A DNA stretch of 50,130 nucleotides, taken from contig JAZSCN010000013.1 in assembly GCA_045602925.1 (NCBI GenBank), positions 1 through 50,130 of the forward strand. The letters are read 5' to 3'. The notes below the pieces were generated by a model that was not told the origin of the DNA, searched no databases, and saw nothing but the letters and a program-made list of their open reading frames with translations. Position numbers and translations under genes: made by a program. This DNA is from UBA7477 sp045602925 (GTDB taxonomy: Bacteria; Bacillota; Clostridia; Oscillospirales; Ruminococcaceae). This document shows positions 8,588-17,877 of this stretch, in pieces. Every line of letters starts with the position of its first letter. Within the stretch, counting starts at the first letter, position 1.

Positions 8588-9298
8588 TTATTTATTATTG
8601 CCCCAGTAGCTGGACTTCTTACCAGTACCACGGCGCTGTGCGGCAAGACGTGCACCCAAACCTTTTTCATCTGCCTTATTGTCTTCCTTAGAAGTCTTAA
8701 CAGAAGAACCGGTTCCCTTCTGGCCAGTCTTACCTTTAGTATCTTTACCCTTGCCCTTATCGTCATCCTCTTCGGATTCACCGAACCAAACAGGGTACTT
8801 AGTCTTGAACTCACCGATGATAGTCTTCAGGTCGGAATCTTCGGTCATCTTTGCAAGTGCAAGAGTAACCACATCATCCACATACTGAGTCTTAACACCC
8901 AACATCATAGCTTCAGCCTTAGCTTCAGCAACCTGAGCTCTCTGCTCGGCTTCGTTCATTTTGGTCTGATTTTCGGTTTCCTTTTCGGCAGCCTTCTGCT
9001 CATCAGTCTTCTGACTTTCGACAAAAGCTTTAAACATGTTGACCATCTTAGTGTCCTTAGGGTCAATACCCAATTCCTTGTAAGCAGCATTACGACCCTG
9101 ATTTTTCTCACGGGTCATCATACGATTTACCTGGTCCTGAGTAAAAGTCTTACCACCTTTGGAACCCTTATCATCACCCTTACCGGATTTATCATCACCG
9201 GACTTTCCAGAATCATCCTTGTTGTCCTGGTCTTCAACGTCCTCGTTCTCTTCAATTTCCTCATCAGTGAGGTTGTTGTTCTTGGTTTCGTCAGCCAT
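8588..9298 (-). CDS. Capsid scaffold protein
   Basis: This 236-residue, extremely charged protein has a low-complexity acidic/Gly/Lys N-terminus (DDSGKSGDDKSGKG), a central FTQDQVNRMMTREK segment, a long coiled-coil helix rich in Glu/Gln/Ala (about 100-140) and a basic C-terminus (GARLAAQRRGTG). This is the DUF4355-type scaffold layout, and it precedes decoration and capsid genes. The basic tail should contact the capsid interior. Start at 9298 has AAGGAGG upstream; an earlier in-frame ATG lacks this. Confidence 0.85.
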   Translation of the reverse strand: MADETKNNNLTDEEIEENEDVEDQDNKDDSGKSGDDKSGKGDDKGSKGGKTFTQDQVNRMMTREKNQGRNAAYKELGIDPKDTKMVNMFKAFVESQKTDEQKAAEKETENQTKMNEAEQRAQVAEAKAEAMMLGVKTQYVDDVVTLALAKMTEDSDLKTIIGEFKTKYPVWFGESEEDDDKGKGKDTKGKTGQKGTGSSVKTSKEDNKADEKGLGARLAAQRRGTGKKSSYWGNNK

Positions 9299-9326
9299 TT
9301 TGATTTTCCTCCTTGTTCCATGATAC

Positions 9327-9731
9327 TCATGGTAGATATATGATTGATTTTTCCTCTTGATTGTTTTCAGACGCCACAAAGGTAAACGTCCCGTTGAATG
9401 TCTCATTCACTTTCTTAACATAGGCTGCCAATCGCTCATGCTTTTTAACAACCATAGAGTTCAGCATTCTTGCCATCTCAACATTATTGCTACCATGATT
9501 TCTTCGAATCCTCTTTTTAGTTTTCTCAAGGTCCTCTTTAAGTTCATAATAACGTTTATCCTGGATGGACACACGGTAAATCTTATTACACTTTGGACAC
9601 GCAAAATAAACCAAGGTAACCGGCACATCACCAATTTTGACAATGGCCTCTTTTATCTCCACAGCTTTCAAGAGAAACTCATATTTGCATTCATCACAAT
9701 AAATTATTTTCTCTGATTCGTTCTGCTTCAT
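9327..9731 (-). CDS. Zinc-ribbon protein A of a tandem pair
   Basis: The 134-residue protein has CDEC (about residue 12) and CPKC (about 46), a four-cysteine zinc ribbon, followed by a basic helical region (KTKKRIRRNHGSNN). It overlaps the stop of the preceding paralogue (ATGA junction) and shares its layout, so the pair arose by duplication. It lies inside the head operon between the MuF-like protein and the scaffold. Specific function unknown; nucleic-acid or protein binding is plausible. Confidence 0.7.
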   Translation of the reverse strand: MKQNESEKIIYCDECKYEFLLKAVEIKEAIVKIGDVPVTLVYFACPKCNKIYRVSIQDKRYYELKEDLEKTKKRIRRNHGSNNVEMARMLNSMVVKKHERLAAYVKKVNETFNGTFTFVASENNQEEKSIIYLP

Positions 9732-10147
9732 ACCGAAAACCTCAACACAAAATCAGAATCCGTTTCGTTGTCGTGAATCAACTTACCGGTGTATTGTTTC
9801 ATAAGATTCATCCTGTAGTCAGACAGGTGCCGTCGAGCTTTCTTGAATTTAGCTGATTGCTTTTGTGGAATTGTTTTGCCCTTTTTCTTTGCGACAGACA
9901 ACCTAACAAACTGCTGAGAAACTTCTCTCAATTTATTGAGTGATGTCTTATCATCAATTTGGACATAATGGCGTCTGCCACAACTTGGGCAATCGTAATA
10001 TGTAAGGAATATTGATTGACCATTTACATTGAACTCTTTCTTGTGGGTTACTGAATGTATAGCTTCACCTGAAGTAATTTCAAACTTATGTTTGCAATCC
10101 TCACATTCAACCATCAAGGACATTCGTTCTCGATTGATTTCACTCAT
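9728..10147 (-). CDS. Zinc-ribbon protein B of a tandem pair
   Basis: The 139-residue protein has CEDC (about residue 15) and CPSC (about 54), then a basic helix (KKKGKTIPQKQSAKFKKARR). It is the first gene after promoter P1 and an upstream composite palindrome. It shares cysteine spacing, a YxxCPxC core and a long basic helix with the next gene. The start ATG follows GGAGG with 7 bases. Function unknown. Confidence 0.7.
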   Translation of the reverse strand: MSEINRERMSLMVECEDCKHKFEITSGEAIHSVTHKKEFNVNGQSIFLTYYDCPSCGRRHYVQIDDKTSLNKLREVSQQFVRLSVAKKKGKTIPQKQSAKFKKARRHLSDYRMNLMKQYTGKLIHDNETDSDFVLRFSV

Positions 10148-10174
10148 CGGATTTCCTCCTTTAGATTTTCATTT

Positions 10175-10187
10175 GGTCATCCCGACC
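10175..10187 (-). promoter_or_regulatory. 5'-terminal hairpin of the P1 transcript
   Basis: The RNA GGUC-GGGAU-GACC begins about 4 nt after the predicted start of P1. Similar hairpins occupy the same place after six other promoters. Confidence 0.5.
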
Positions 10188-10197
10188 GCTTGTATTT

Positions 10198-10226
10198 ATT
10201 ATACCATATTTTTCCTGACTTGTACA
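10198..10226 (-). promoter_or_regulatory. Promoter P1 (TGTACA-17-TATAAT)
   Basis: On the minus strand TGTACA (10221-10226) is followed by a 17-base spacer ending TGG and by TATAAT (10198-10203). Upstream of the -35 are phased A/T tracts (TTTTTGAAAAC and TTTTTGAA on the plus strand) like an UP element. It would drive the zinc-ribbon pair and the downstream head genes. Confidence 0.8.
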
Positions 10227-10301
10227 TATCTTTTTGAAAACTTTTTGAATTATTTTCGAACTTATTTCAGATATATCCAAAACCTCATTTTGATGTATAT
10301 T

Positions 10302-10407
10302 CTCCAGGGGTTCAGATTTAATCCAGAATGAATCTTTCTGGTTAATAATGGAAATTATAATATATTATCCTAAAATTCATTCTGGGGTTATCTGAGTTAA
10401 TCTGGAT
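10302..10407. repeat. Composite palindromic element R-A
   Basis: Left half-sites have CAG at 10305, 10313 and 10324; inverted half-sites have CTG at 10382, 10392 and 10402. They are separated by about 58 bases of AT-rich sequence (TTATAATATATTATCC core). The same layout recurs at R-B, R-C and R-D. The element sits between the MuF-like gene and promoter P1. Confidence 0.8.
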
Positions 10408-11323
10408 TATATCCAAAGTCCTTAGCAAATTCATCAATATCGGGATAGGTACCACCAGGACTATTAAACCAATCTGCCAGTTGGTCAACCATATTATCGA
10501 CCACAACAGGCTCCATAGTACACATTCCGTTTGGGTGGTCCATAGGCAATTCATCCTTTTTATAATGAACACCATCACGAGCTTCACACAATTCACAAAC
10601 TCGACTGCCATTACTTCTCCAAACATATTCGGTAATGAATGGATTTTTCTGAGTTGCTGCAATAAAGCTTTGCTGATAGCCATGTTGGACCAAAGTCCTT
10701 GCCAATCGCTGAGCATTATAGTCAACCTGCTTTTTGTAAATCTTTACACCATCTTTCATACGAAGATTCCAAGGAAGTCGAGCACTTGGTCTTACATAAG
10801 ATTCCAAGTCCTTAGCAATCTCGTAAATGGATTTATTTTCAGCAAGTCCTCTTGCCATTACCTGATAAATATCTTTGAGAGCAGCTTCATTATCACTCCA
10901 AATTCTTGAGCTTAAACTCCAACCACTTTCATAGATTTGACCGGTAACAAGGTTTCGTACAATCTCATCAGGCACATAACTAAATGCAGCATTCAAACCG
11001 TCCATAGAAAAACCAAAATCAGCAAGCCACTTAACATTATCGGCAATTACTGCATCGGCAACCGTATGAATGTTCGTTCTGATTTTTCTATATACCTCAT
11101 TGGAAACTTCCTGACTTGTGGCCCTTAATTGCTTCTGCAATTCTCTATAATATCGCTCAGACACTGGAGCACTTGTAGTGGATTTGTGAGAGTAGTAATT
11201 AGCTCTCTCACCAATCTCATCTGCCCAATCTTCATAGAGCTTGGCAATCTCTTTTTTCTGGGATGCCATAATAGCATTCCTCGCCTCTTCAGCATTCTTG
11301 AATATCAGCTTGTTGCCTGCCAT
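10397..11323 (-). CDS. MuF-like minor head protein
   Basis: The 308-residue protein ends with the Mu gpF signature: VWRSNGSRVCELCEARDG, then DHPNGMCTMEPVVV near residues 235-285. The N-terminal 200 residues are helical. It follows the portal gene, as in SPP1 gp7 and Mu gpF, and probably binds the portal or is ejected with DNA. ATG at 11323 follows AAGGAGG. Confidence 0.9.
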   Translation of the reverse strand: MAGNKLIFKNAEEARNAIMASQKKEIAKLYEDWADEIGERANYYSHKSTTSAPVSERYYRELQKQLRATSQEVSNEVYRKIRTNIHTVADAVIADNVKWLADFGFSMDGLNAAFSYVPDEIVRNLVTGQIYESGWSLSSRIWSDNEAALKDIYQVMARGLAENKSIYEIAKDLESYVRPSARLPWNLRMKDGVKIYKKQVDYNAQRLARTLVQHGYQQSFIAATQKNPFITEYVWRSNGSRVCELCEARDGVHYKKDELPMDHPNGMCTMEPVVVDNMVDQLADWFNSPGGTYPDIDEFAKDFGYNPD

Positions 11324-11340
11324 TATGGCATCCTCCTTTC

Positions 11341-12942
11341 TTATTCTTCGGTCATATTGATTTCTTCGATGTCCTCAACCTCTTCTTCTGGATTCTTACC
11401 ACCAGAAGGATAAGGTTCATTGTCGGAACCACCAGTAGGACTGAATGAACTGTCCTCAATCATCTGACGTTCCAAAGCAATCTGTTCAAGCTCTTCCTGA
11501 ACCTCATCATCAGTCAAGCCTCTCCACTTCTTCATATAAGCTTTGCGGCTCATAGTCTTAGATTCAACCTCAGACAAGTCCATGTTCTTCTCTTCGATTT
11601 CATCCTCAGGCAGCGGAGTATTCTGCTCAACTTTAATTTCATAGTCCACAGCTGTGACCGTATGATTGGTGTACTGAGTAATGCAGTTAGGATAAACCAT
11701 TGCACCCTGCAGAATGATGTGAATCATCTGTCTAAGCTGAGGTCCCCACATCTTCATCTTCTCTTTACACCTTACAATCAACGGCCAGTAGATAGCTTTG
11801 AGAGCTTTGCCAGAAGTGATTGCTCCCTGCATAGACTCAAGTGTGATGTTCGGCATATCAACCTGCTCATAACCAACAGTCTTGATTCTATCAAGGGAAG
11901 TTTTCAATGCATCACTGTAATTCATACCCGGTTCCAAGATGCCAACCTGCGGATTAGGCTTGTCCAAGTTCTGGTCAGAACCAAGGTCCCATAGGGCACC
12001 AGCAGCAGTGGAAAGTTTCTTAGTGGAATTTGCCTCCATATCCACCACATACTTGGTCGGGTTCATAGACTTACGTTCAGCATCAATATCTGCATTGGAC
12101 AACTTAGAGTACCAAGACTCATAGTCCGAAAGCAGGTCAATTTCAGATTCACCGGAATCCTCACCGGTCAAACCATCATTGATGAAAATACTCACCGGAA
12201 TCATAGGCATCAAGGTCGGCTGATATTCAGTCACCTCTTCCAAAATCTTTCCGGCACCATCATAAAGAGATTCTTCCAGATAAACAACATCGTTGCCATC
12301 TTCATCGGTAACAAGCTCAAACTTCTTTTTGAAGATTCGCTTCTCACTTAACGTGATTGAATTCTTTACAACGATAAAACACACAAACTTGGTTACGATA
12401 TTAGGGTTACCAACTCGTGTCTCATAGATAAACTGCGTAGAAGGAAGGAAGGTGATTGTTACACCATCATCCTCGTTGAAGTTTACCAAACCAGCAACTC
12501 GCTTACCAATGAAACAGTCCTTAGCAGCCTTAATCAGAGCTTCCTCAAACTTATTGGCATCCAAAATCGTTTTGACCAAGTCATTCATGACAGTCAATGC
12601 ATTCTTTGCATCTTCAGTAATCTTACCGACATCGCCCTTAGGCTCAACCGTAATATCAGGTGGCTCAGCAAAGAGGAATCTCGCTTCCTTATTGATGAGG
12701 GAAGCAGCCATCTTATAATTAAGCTTGGCAGGTACATAGTCACCATTTGTTCCCTCTACCGTAAAGCTTGCACCTTTCTTATACACCTTATAGTATTTAC
12801 AGATTTCAGTCAGCTCGTCCAAAGTGTCCTTGGCACCACCACTGATTTCTGCATTTATCAATGCATAAGGAATACGGTTGAAAGCAGTCAAGATTTCTGT
12901 ACTATTTTCGGCCGCTTGGACCTTAGCCTCTTCACTAGCCAT
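11341..12942 (-). CDS. Portal protein (SPP1 gp6-like)
   Basis: The 533-residue protein contains the SPP1_gp6-family features YYKVYKKG, AASLINKEARFLFAEPPDI, a long middle beta region, the VSIFINDG loop, SDYESWYSKLSNADIDAERKS near the clip/stem, and an acidic C-terminus. It forms the dodecameric ring through which DNA is packaged. It follows the lysis cassette instead of directly following TerL. ATG at 12942 follows GGAGG. Confidence 0.92.
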   Translation of the reverse strand: MASEEAKVQAAENSTEILTAFNRIPYALINAEISGGAKDTLDELTEICKYYKVYKKGASFTVEGTNGDYVPAKLNYKMAASLINKEARFLFAEPPDITVEPKGDVGKITEDAKNALTVMNDLVKTILDANKFEEALIKAAKDCFIGKRVAGLVNFNEDDGVTITFLPSTQFIYETRVGNPNIVTKFVCFIVVKNSITLSEKRIFKKKFELVTDEDGNDVVYLEESLYDGAGKILEEVTEYQPTLMPMIPVSIFINDGLTGEDSGESEIDLLSDYESWYSKLSNADIDAERKSMNPTKYVVDMEANSTKKLSTAAGALWDLGSDQNLDKPNPQVGILEPGMNYSDALKTSLDRIKTVGYEQVDMPNITLESMQGAITSGKALKAIYWPLIVRCKEKMKMWGPQLRQMIHIILQGAMVYPNCITQYTNHTVTAVDYEIKVEQNTPLPEDEIEEKNMDLSEVESKTMSRKAYMKKWRGLTDDEVQEELEQIALERQMIEDSSFSPTGGSDNEPYPSGGKNPEEEVEDIEEINMTEE

Positions 12943-12956
12943 CTTCCATTACCTCC

Positions 12957-14513
12957 TTAGATTTTCGTTACATAATCCAAACTAATCCAGCCTGCACCAG
13001 ACTTGAGCTTACCCCACTTAGAAGCACCAGCTCCACTGGACTCTGCAACGATAGTGTAAACACCAACAGGAATGAATCCATTCTTTCCATAGTTAGTACC
13101 GGGACCCTTTCTAATGTAGAGGTCCTTAATCTTAACCCTTACAGCGTAGGGCTTGAATGTTTCAGGTTCCTTGGTAGCTGTAGTCTTAACCACAGTCAAA
13201 TAGTCTGCATGAATAGGACTGCAGATGGAGTTCTTACCATCAGTAGACTTATCAATCACGACTCTGTTACCAGAAACTTCCTTGACAATCCACTGCTTAT
13301 TCCTTACCCATGTAGGAACTGCCTTACCAGAGTAGTAAGTAGCACCAGACTTAATCTTAACTACATCGCCTTCCTTGATAGAAGTTGTAGCAGGTTCAAC
13401 CTTCGGCTCTTCCTTTTCCTCAGGTTTAGTAGCAACTGCACCACCAAGTCTCTTGGTTACCTCATTTGCAAGGTCATCCATTCTCTCATACATCCAGTCA
13501 CCAGGGCAACTCTTAGCTGCAAACCAACGATGCACAGTAAGCACCATCTCATTGGCAACCGGCTTGTAATTAAGAGACTTATTCTTGTCACCAAACCAAA
13601 GCAACTTGGTCTTACCATATCTCCTACAGATGTCCTCACACAAGTCAATGAGCTTATTGTAAGTGATAGTAGGAAATGCATAAGGGTGACTTGCATCAGA
13701 AGCACATTCAATGGTAATAGCTCTATTGTCGTTATCGGCATTAGAACTGCACCAGCTTCTGTCCTTTTCATCAACACTCAGACCAATGACACCATCAGAA
13801 CCAACCACATAGTTGGCCGAGCAATCACGGTCAGTCGTTGCAAAGTAATCGCATCCCTTTTTCGCAGTCCAAAGACCAACGATACAATGAGGAGTAATTC
13901 GTGTAATGTCATACTTACGATTCTTAGTCTTTTTAGAACTAATGTTCGTGTAGCCTACCAAAGGACTATTTGTAAATCCCACTTTCGTTTCCTCCTTTCC
14001 CTCGGTAGTTGTGGTACCAACCAACTGCTTCATAAGCTCTTCACCAAAAGCAGCTCGTTTAACCTTAACGGATTCGGACTGGTCAGCAGGTCTCTCATAC
14101 TGAGTAAGCACCACATCAGATGCCTCTCTAACAGACTTAGCATTCCTAAGCACATTCCACGCAGTAGGATAGCTTGCCATAAGCTCACCAATCATGAATG
14201 CAACCTGCATTGCCTCATCGCCGATTGAACTACCATAAGCTTCCTTGTACTTAAGCAAGTTCTGCTTACGTGACCAATACGTCCATTGTGCCAGGCCGTA
14301 GCCGGCACTGTCTCTTACGAAGTTCGTATAGCTACCATCATCAACAGCTTTAGTATACTCAGCATCTGTCATACCAAACTTCTTAGAATATGTATTCTGA
14401 AGATTATTGGCTTGCAGATTCGATTCAGCCTTCAGGTTACCCATAAGACCAAATACACCAAAGTCATTACCGATGGCTTGCTTTAGTTGCTTGTAAATAC
14501 TCTCAGCTGACAT
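12957..14513 (-). CDS. Endolysin: lysozyme-amidase with two SH3 domains
   Basis: The 518-residue enzyme is modular. Residues 1-165 match the phage tail-lysozyme family (GLMGNLKAESNLQ with candidate catalytic E30; GYGLAQWT). Residues 200-355 are an N-acetylmuramoyl-L-alanine amidase (Amidase_2) with zinc ligands H209, H328 and C336 (KSCPGDW). Residues 380-445 and 455-518 are SH3-like wall-binding domains (IRKGPGTNYGK). It cuts peptidoglycan sugar and peptide bonds at lysis. Its AAGGAGG site is embedded in the end of the holin gene. No signal peptide, so release depends on a holin. Confidence 0.93.
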   Translation of the reverse strand: MSAESIYKQLKQAIGNDFGVFGLMGNLKAESNLQANNLQNTYSKKFGMTDAEYTKAVDDGSYTNFVRDSAGYGLAQWTYWSRKQNLLKYKEAYGSSIGDEAMQVAFMIGELMASYPTAWNVLRNAKSVREASDVVLTQYERPADQSESVKVKRAAFGEELMKQLVGTTTTEGKEETKVGFTNSPLVGYTNISSKKTKNRKYDITRITPHCIVGLWTAKKGCDYFATTDRDCSANYVVGSDGVIGLSVDEKDRSWCSSNADNDNRAITIECASDASHPYAFPTITYNKLIDLCEDICRRYGKTKLLWFGDKNKSLNYKPVANEMVLTVHRWFAAKSCPGDWMYERMDDLANEVTKRLGGAVATKPEEKEEPKVEPATTSIKEGDVVKIKSGATYYSGKAVPTWVRNKQWIVKEVSGNRVVIDKSTDGKNSICSPIHADYLTVVKTTATKEPETFKPYAVRVKIKDLYIRKGPGTNYGKNGFIPVGVYTIVAESSGAGASKWGKLKSGAGWISLDYVTKI

Positions 14514-14516
14514 GAC

Positions 14517-14828
14517 TTAGCCCTCCTTATTCTTACCTGTAATCTGGGCAATCGCCTGAACAACCTTGTCATAACCGACCATAGCACACAGCCAAGACAG
14601 GAAACACAGAGCAATAATCATCACGATGTACTGAGCATTCACAGCCACTGCAAACATGATAGCGTAAATAATAGCAATGGCAACTGCCAGAACGATAGCT
14701 ACCACAGCAGCCACAATGTTCGCCTTTCTTGCCTCACCATTGGTAAACATCTTCTTGATTGCTTCCACAGTGAGCGTAGTCAGAATAGAACATGCAAGCA
14801 GCATCATCAGAAAAATCTCGATAGTCAT
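14517..14828 (-). CDS. Holin
   Basis: The 103-residue protein has three predicted membrane spans (about 5-23, 38-60, 66-88) and a short basic C-terminus (GKNKEG), directly upstream of the endolysin. This is the arrangement of class I holins, which form the membrane lesion that lets endolysin reach the wall. Its ATG overlaps the stop of the preceding membrane protein. Confidence 0.85.
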   Translation of the reverse strand: MTIEIFLMMLLACSILTTLTVEAIKKMFTNGEARKANIVAAVVAIVLAVAIAIIYAIMFAVAVNAQYIVMIIALCFLSWLCAMVGYDKVVQAIAQITGKNKEG

Positions 14829-15148
14829 TATCCTTTTCCTCCTTCCTCGTTATTTGATTCCCTTTCCTTTTGGTCCTCTTTATCCCATTCCCTTTGTGTT
14901 TTCTTATCCTTATTTGTCCTTATCCATCCACAGATTCCACACTCACCAATGGTAGCTGCAATGACTGCACATGCATAAGTCTCAGGAATAGCACCGCAAA
15001 GCTTGAACATCTCCAACATCTGGTAGTTGAACCAGACAAAGAACAATCCGACACAAATAAGCACGATGTTCAATGTACCTATTTTGCCAATCCATTCCTT
15101 TACTCTCTTGAAGATGCTCTTTCGTTCTCGTCTCCTTTGAACTCTCAT
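14828..15148 (-). CDS. Two-span membrane protein, candidate second holin or antiholin
   Basis: The 106-residue product starts with a strongly basic segment (RVQRRRERKSIFKRVKEW), has two hydrophobic spans (LNIVLICVGLFFVWF and YACAVIAATIGECGICGWI) and a charged tail. It overlaps the holin start by one base and follows TerL. The GGAGG 5 bases before the ATG at 15148 decides the start. Position next to holin suggests a lysis accessory role (antiholin, pinholin or spanin-like), but this is inference. Confidence 0.65.
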   Translation of the reverse strand: MRVQRRRERKSIFKRVKEWIGKIGTLNIVLICVGLFFVWFNYQMLEMFKLCGAIPETYACAVIAATIGECGICGWIRTNKDKKTQREWDKEDQKERESNNEEGGKG

Positions 15149-15159
15149 AAGCACCTCCA

Positions 15160-16524
15160 TTATCCAGCCTTACTATTGAAGTCCTTCTGCTTAACATCAG
15201 CAACGGTCACTGTATCAAGTGCATACCAGATAGCTGAGAAGCTGTGAGGGTCAATATTGAACTGGTCATAAATCACATTACCTTTTGCATCTTTCTTGTA
15301 AGTCAAGTCCTTGAGCTCACGAATGACATTCTTGCATTTAGGGCTGACAACAATCTTTCTGAATCGTTTTACCTTACGAGTATTAGACAATCTCGAACCT
15401 GCAAACTTATTCCTACAACCACGAATCCTGAATCCGTTCTGTCTGTAGTAAGTGATTGCTTTCGGGTCCTCATTATCTGCCACAATCGTCTTAGCATAAC
15501 CTGCATTATTTAGGTCATTCAATCGTTTCCTTAGAGCTTGCATCTCTGGCTGATTAGCAAACACATCATCTGTCACATGATTCATATAGATTTCATCCCA
15601 TACATAAAGCACGGAGTTTTTCAGGTCTACACTCATACACACAACAGCATTGAAGGATTCCTCAAAACCAAAGTCAAATCCAAAGTACTGATTCTCAGGA
15701 CCAAGCTTAGCAATAGCCGCTTTGAACTTGCCCTTATCATGAGCCACCAAGAACTGAGGCAATACTCTTGTACCGGTAGCACCGAATCTTCCCCAACGAG
15801 CAACCATATACAAAGGATAGTCATAGTCCTTGAGCTGGTCAAGTCTCTTAAGATATTGCCAAGGCAACCAAGGATTGTCGTCCGGTGTACTGTGGTGGAA
15901 GTACGTACCATTATGGATTATGCATCTCTTCTCGTAGAACTTCTTCTCATCGACCATTACGTGTTCTTGGCCTTCGTCATCCAGTCTTACAAAGAAATGT
16001 CTATACACCCAATTGTCTCTTCCGATAGGGTTACAGCTTAAGATGAAGTGCATGCTTACGTTTGGTGTACGAATACGACCAAGCAACTCTTTGTAACCTT
16101 CATACTTAATCTCAGAACACTCTTCCAACCAGACAATAGAAACACCATTGATAGACTTTACCTTTTCAGGCTTGTCCATTCCCTTAAAGATTATCTGACT
16201 GCCATTCTTGAACCTGAACCTTAGTGGGCTCTTAAGTGCCAAGACTTTGTTTTGCCTTTGCTTGAACTCTTTAGGGTCAGTAGTCAATAGACCCATATCA
16301 TCAAGTATCTCGGCAATCAAGTCATAGCAAGATTCCTGAATAGTATCAAACACCTCTCTAATGACCAATGCTTTTCTCTTCTCCTCTAAGAGCTTTAGGA
16401 TTATCTTGAATGCAATATGATATGACTTACCTGAACCATACCCGCCAATTAGTAAGTATCTCTCATAGTCCCAATCAAATAGAAAGTCCTCAAATGCCGG
16501 GCTGACTGCTTTTGTAATCTTCAT
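15160..16524 (-). CDS. terL: Terminase large subunit
   Basis: The 454-residue motor has Walker A GGYGSGKS (27-34), Walker B VSIVWLEE (128-135), the coupling motif SCNP (163-166) and an RNase H-like nuclease domain with D284 (GFDFGFEES), D350 (VADNEDPK) and an Asp near the C-terminus (NIDPHSFSAIWYAL). It cuts and pumps DNA into proheads. It follows TerS, with its GGAGG site inside the TerS C-terminal codons. Confidence 0.96.
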   Translation of the reverse strand: MKITKAVSPAFEDFLFDWDYERYLLIGGYGSGKSYHIAFKIILKLLEEKRKALVIREVFDTIQESCYDLIAEILDDMGLLTTDPKEFKQRQNKVLALKSPLRFRFKNGSQIIFKGMDKPEKVKSINGVSIVWLEECSEIKYEGYKELLGRIRTPNVSMHFILSCNPIGRDNWVYRHFFVRLDDEGQEHVMVDEKKFYEKRCIIHNGTYFHHSTPDDNPWLPWQYLKRLDQLKDYDYPLYMVARWGRFGATGTRVLPQFLVAHDKGKFKAAIAKLGPENQYFGFDFGFEESFNAVVCMSVDLKNSVLYVWDEIYMNHVTDDVFANQPEMQALRKRLNDLNNAGYAKTIVADNEDPKAITYYRQNGFRIRGCRNKFAGSRLSNTRKVKRFRKIVVSPKCKNVIRELKDLTYKKDAKGNVIYDQFNIDPHSFSAIWYALDTVTVADVKQKDFNSKAG

Positions 16525-16527
16525 AGC

Positions 16528-17247
16528 TTAGTCCTCCCATTCTTCATCTTCGTCTTCCCAATCATCAGGCCAATAGTCCAGGTCCTCATCGTTTGCTTCA
16601 GACTCCACTTTAGTCGACAGCTTTTGAGAGCCCTCACTCTTAGCTTGAGCTTTTTTCTTAGCAGCTTCAGCTTGCTCTTCCTCTGTCATACTTCTAATTT
16701 CAATCGACTGATTTACTTCATCTTGCCACTCTTCATCTACTATATCATCATGCTGAGCATTTGGCTTAGTCGACTGACTTGCTCTCGTTACTGTCACCTG
16801 AATCTTTGTATCTTCTTCATCAAGCTCAATGAGGTTATCTCTATTCTTCTTCCACTTATTAGGAAGTCTGTTATACAACCAACACTGAATAGCTGATACA
16901 TTAGGCGCTTGTTCTCTATCGGTCACCTCTTTAACTGTTTCAACTACCTTACCATAACGCATTGTAGTAGTGACCTTTACCTCTTTTGTTTTATACCCTA
17001 AAGCAGACTTAAGCAATGCATTTTCTACTTTATAGTCAATTATCTCTCGGCCTCTCTTAAGGGCCTCATCAAACTCTGGATATTGAGCTCTCCAACCACG
17101 AAGAGTAGATACCGCAATGCCGATTCTGTTTGCAATATCCTGGAAAGTATATCCGTCTCTTGCCCAGCACTCAATCAGCATCAGATTGTCTTCTTCCAAC
17201 CACTCAGTGGCGATGCACTCATTTTTAGTTTTCTTTTCTGACGCCAT
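16528..17247 (-). CDS. terS: Terminase small subunit
   Basis: The 239-residue protein has an N-terminal helix-turn-helix (GYTFQDIANRIGIAVSTLRGW, about 32-52), a helical oligomerisation region (DYKVENALLKSALGYKTKE) and a long acidic tail (DEDLDYWPDDWEDEDEEWED). This is the usual layout of small terminases that recognise the packaging site. It is the gene before TerL in the late operon. Confidence 0.9.
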   Translation of the reverse strand: MASEKKTKNECIATEWLEEDNLMLIECWARDGYTFQDIANRIGIAVSTLRGWRAQYPEFDEALKRGREIIDYKVENALLKSALGYKTKEVKVTTTMRYGKVVETVKEVTDREQAPNVSAIQCWLYNRLPNKWKKNRDNLIELDEEDTKIQVTVTRASQSTKPNAQHDDIVDEEWQDEVNQSIEIRSMTEEEQAEAAKKKAQAKSEGSQKLSTKVESEANDEDLDYWPDDWEDEDEEWED

Positions 17248-17344
17248 TTGATTGCGTTCTCCTTTCCTCCAAAATAGAACAAAGCCTGGAGTATCTCATC
17301 CAAGCTCGTTCCTCTATAACAATTTGGTTTGCTTACGCTTTACC

Positions 17345-17836
17345 TTATTTTAATGCCGCCATAGCTTTGGTCATCAGTTTGCCAACATACTGTCTCTGAA
17401 CTGCAATCTTACCTGCAGCCTTTGTGAAGCTAATCATGTCCGTATAAGACTTAGTAGCCTCATCAACATCAGGACATCTCAATGCAGTATATTCAGCACC
17501 GAACTCTTCATCCATTTCCTGCATCTTAGCACATACAGAATCAATGTACTCAGCAGCTTTGGATTCCTCAGCATTCTTAACTGTGATGGTGATGTATCTG
17601 TAAGCTTCCTTACGAGTTTCACCAACCTCAACGAATGCTCTCTGAATACGCATTGCCTTTTCCTTCTTGGATTCTTTGGCTTCCTTCTTAACCTGCTTTG
17701 CAGCCTTTCTCTCATTCTCAATTTTCTCGATTGCTTCAATGAGCTGTGCCTTAGTCATATCCCAACGACCAGCAATATTCATTTCCTTAGCAACCTCACG
17801 TAATTCCTTAACACTCATTTCATTGATTTTCTTCAT
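17345..17836 (-). CDS. SAP/Rho-N-like domain protein, first late gene
   Basis: The 163-residue protein opens with a SAP/Rho-N-like helical module (SVKELREVAKEMNIAGRWDM, about 6-40) followed by a basic coiled coil (KQVKKEAKESKKEKAMR) and a helical C-terminal domain. The opening is nearly the same as that of the protein at 41892-42407. It is the first gene downstream of promoter P2 and lies just before TerS. Start at 17836 has GGAGG 8 bases upstream. A nucleic-acid-binding role in late expression or packaging is possible; not established. Confidence 0.65.
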   Translation of the reverse strand: MKKINEMSVKELREVAKEMNIAGRWDMTKAQLIEAIEKIENERKAAKQVKKEAKESKKEKAMRIQRAFVEVGETRKEAYRYITITVKNAEESKAAEYIDSVCAKMQEMDEEFGAEYTALRCPDVDEATKSYTDMISFTKAAGKIAVQRQYVGKLMTKAMAALK

Positions 17837-17877
17837 CACTTTGTCCTCCTGAACTTTTAATTTGATTTTTAGTTTGC

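Noticed and set aside
9235..9275. TCATCAG on the plus strand (CTGATGA core) in the scaffold gene
   Set aside because: No GAAA partner, stem II or cleavage triplet around it; coding sequence explains it.
17253..17330. Small frame (MRYSRLCSILEE) before TerS
   Set aside because: Poor spacing to a weak site and overlap with the TerS start; no support beyond an open frame.
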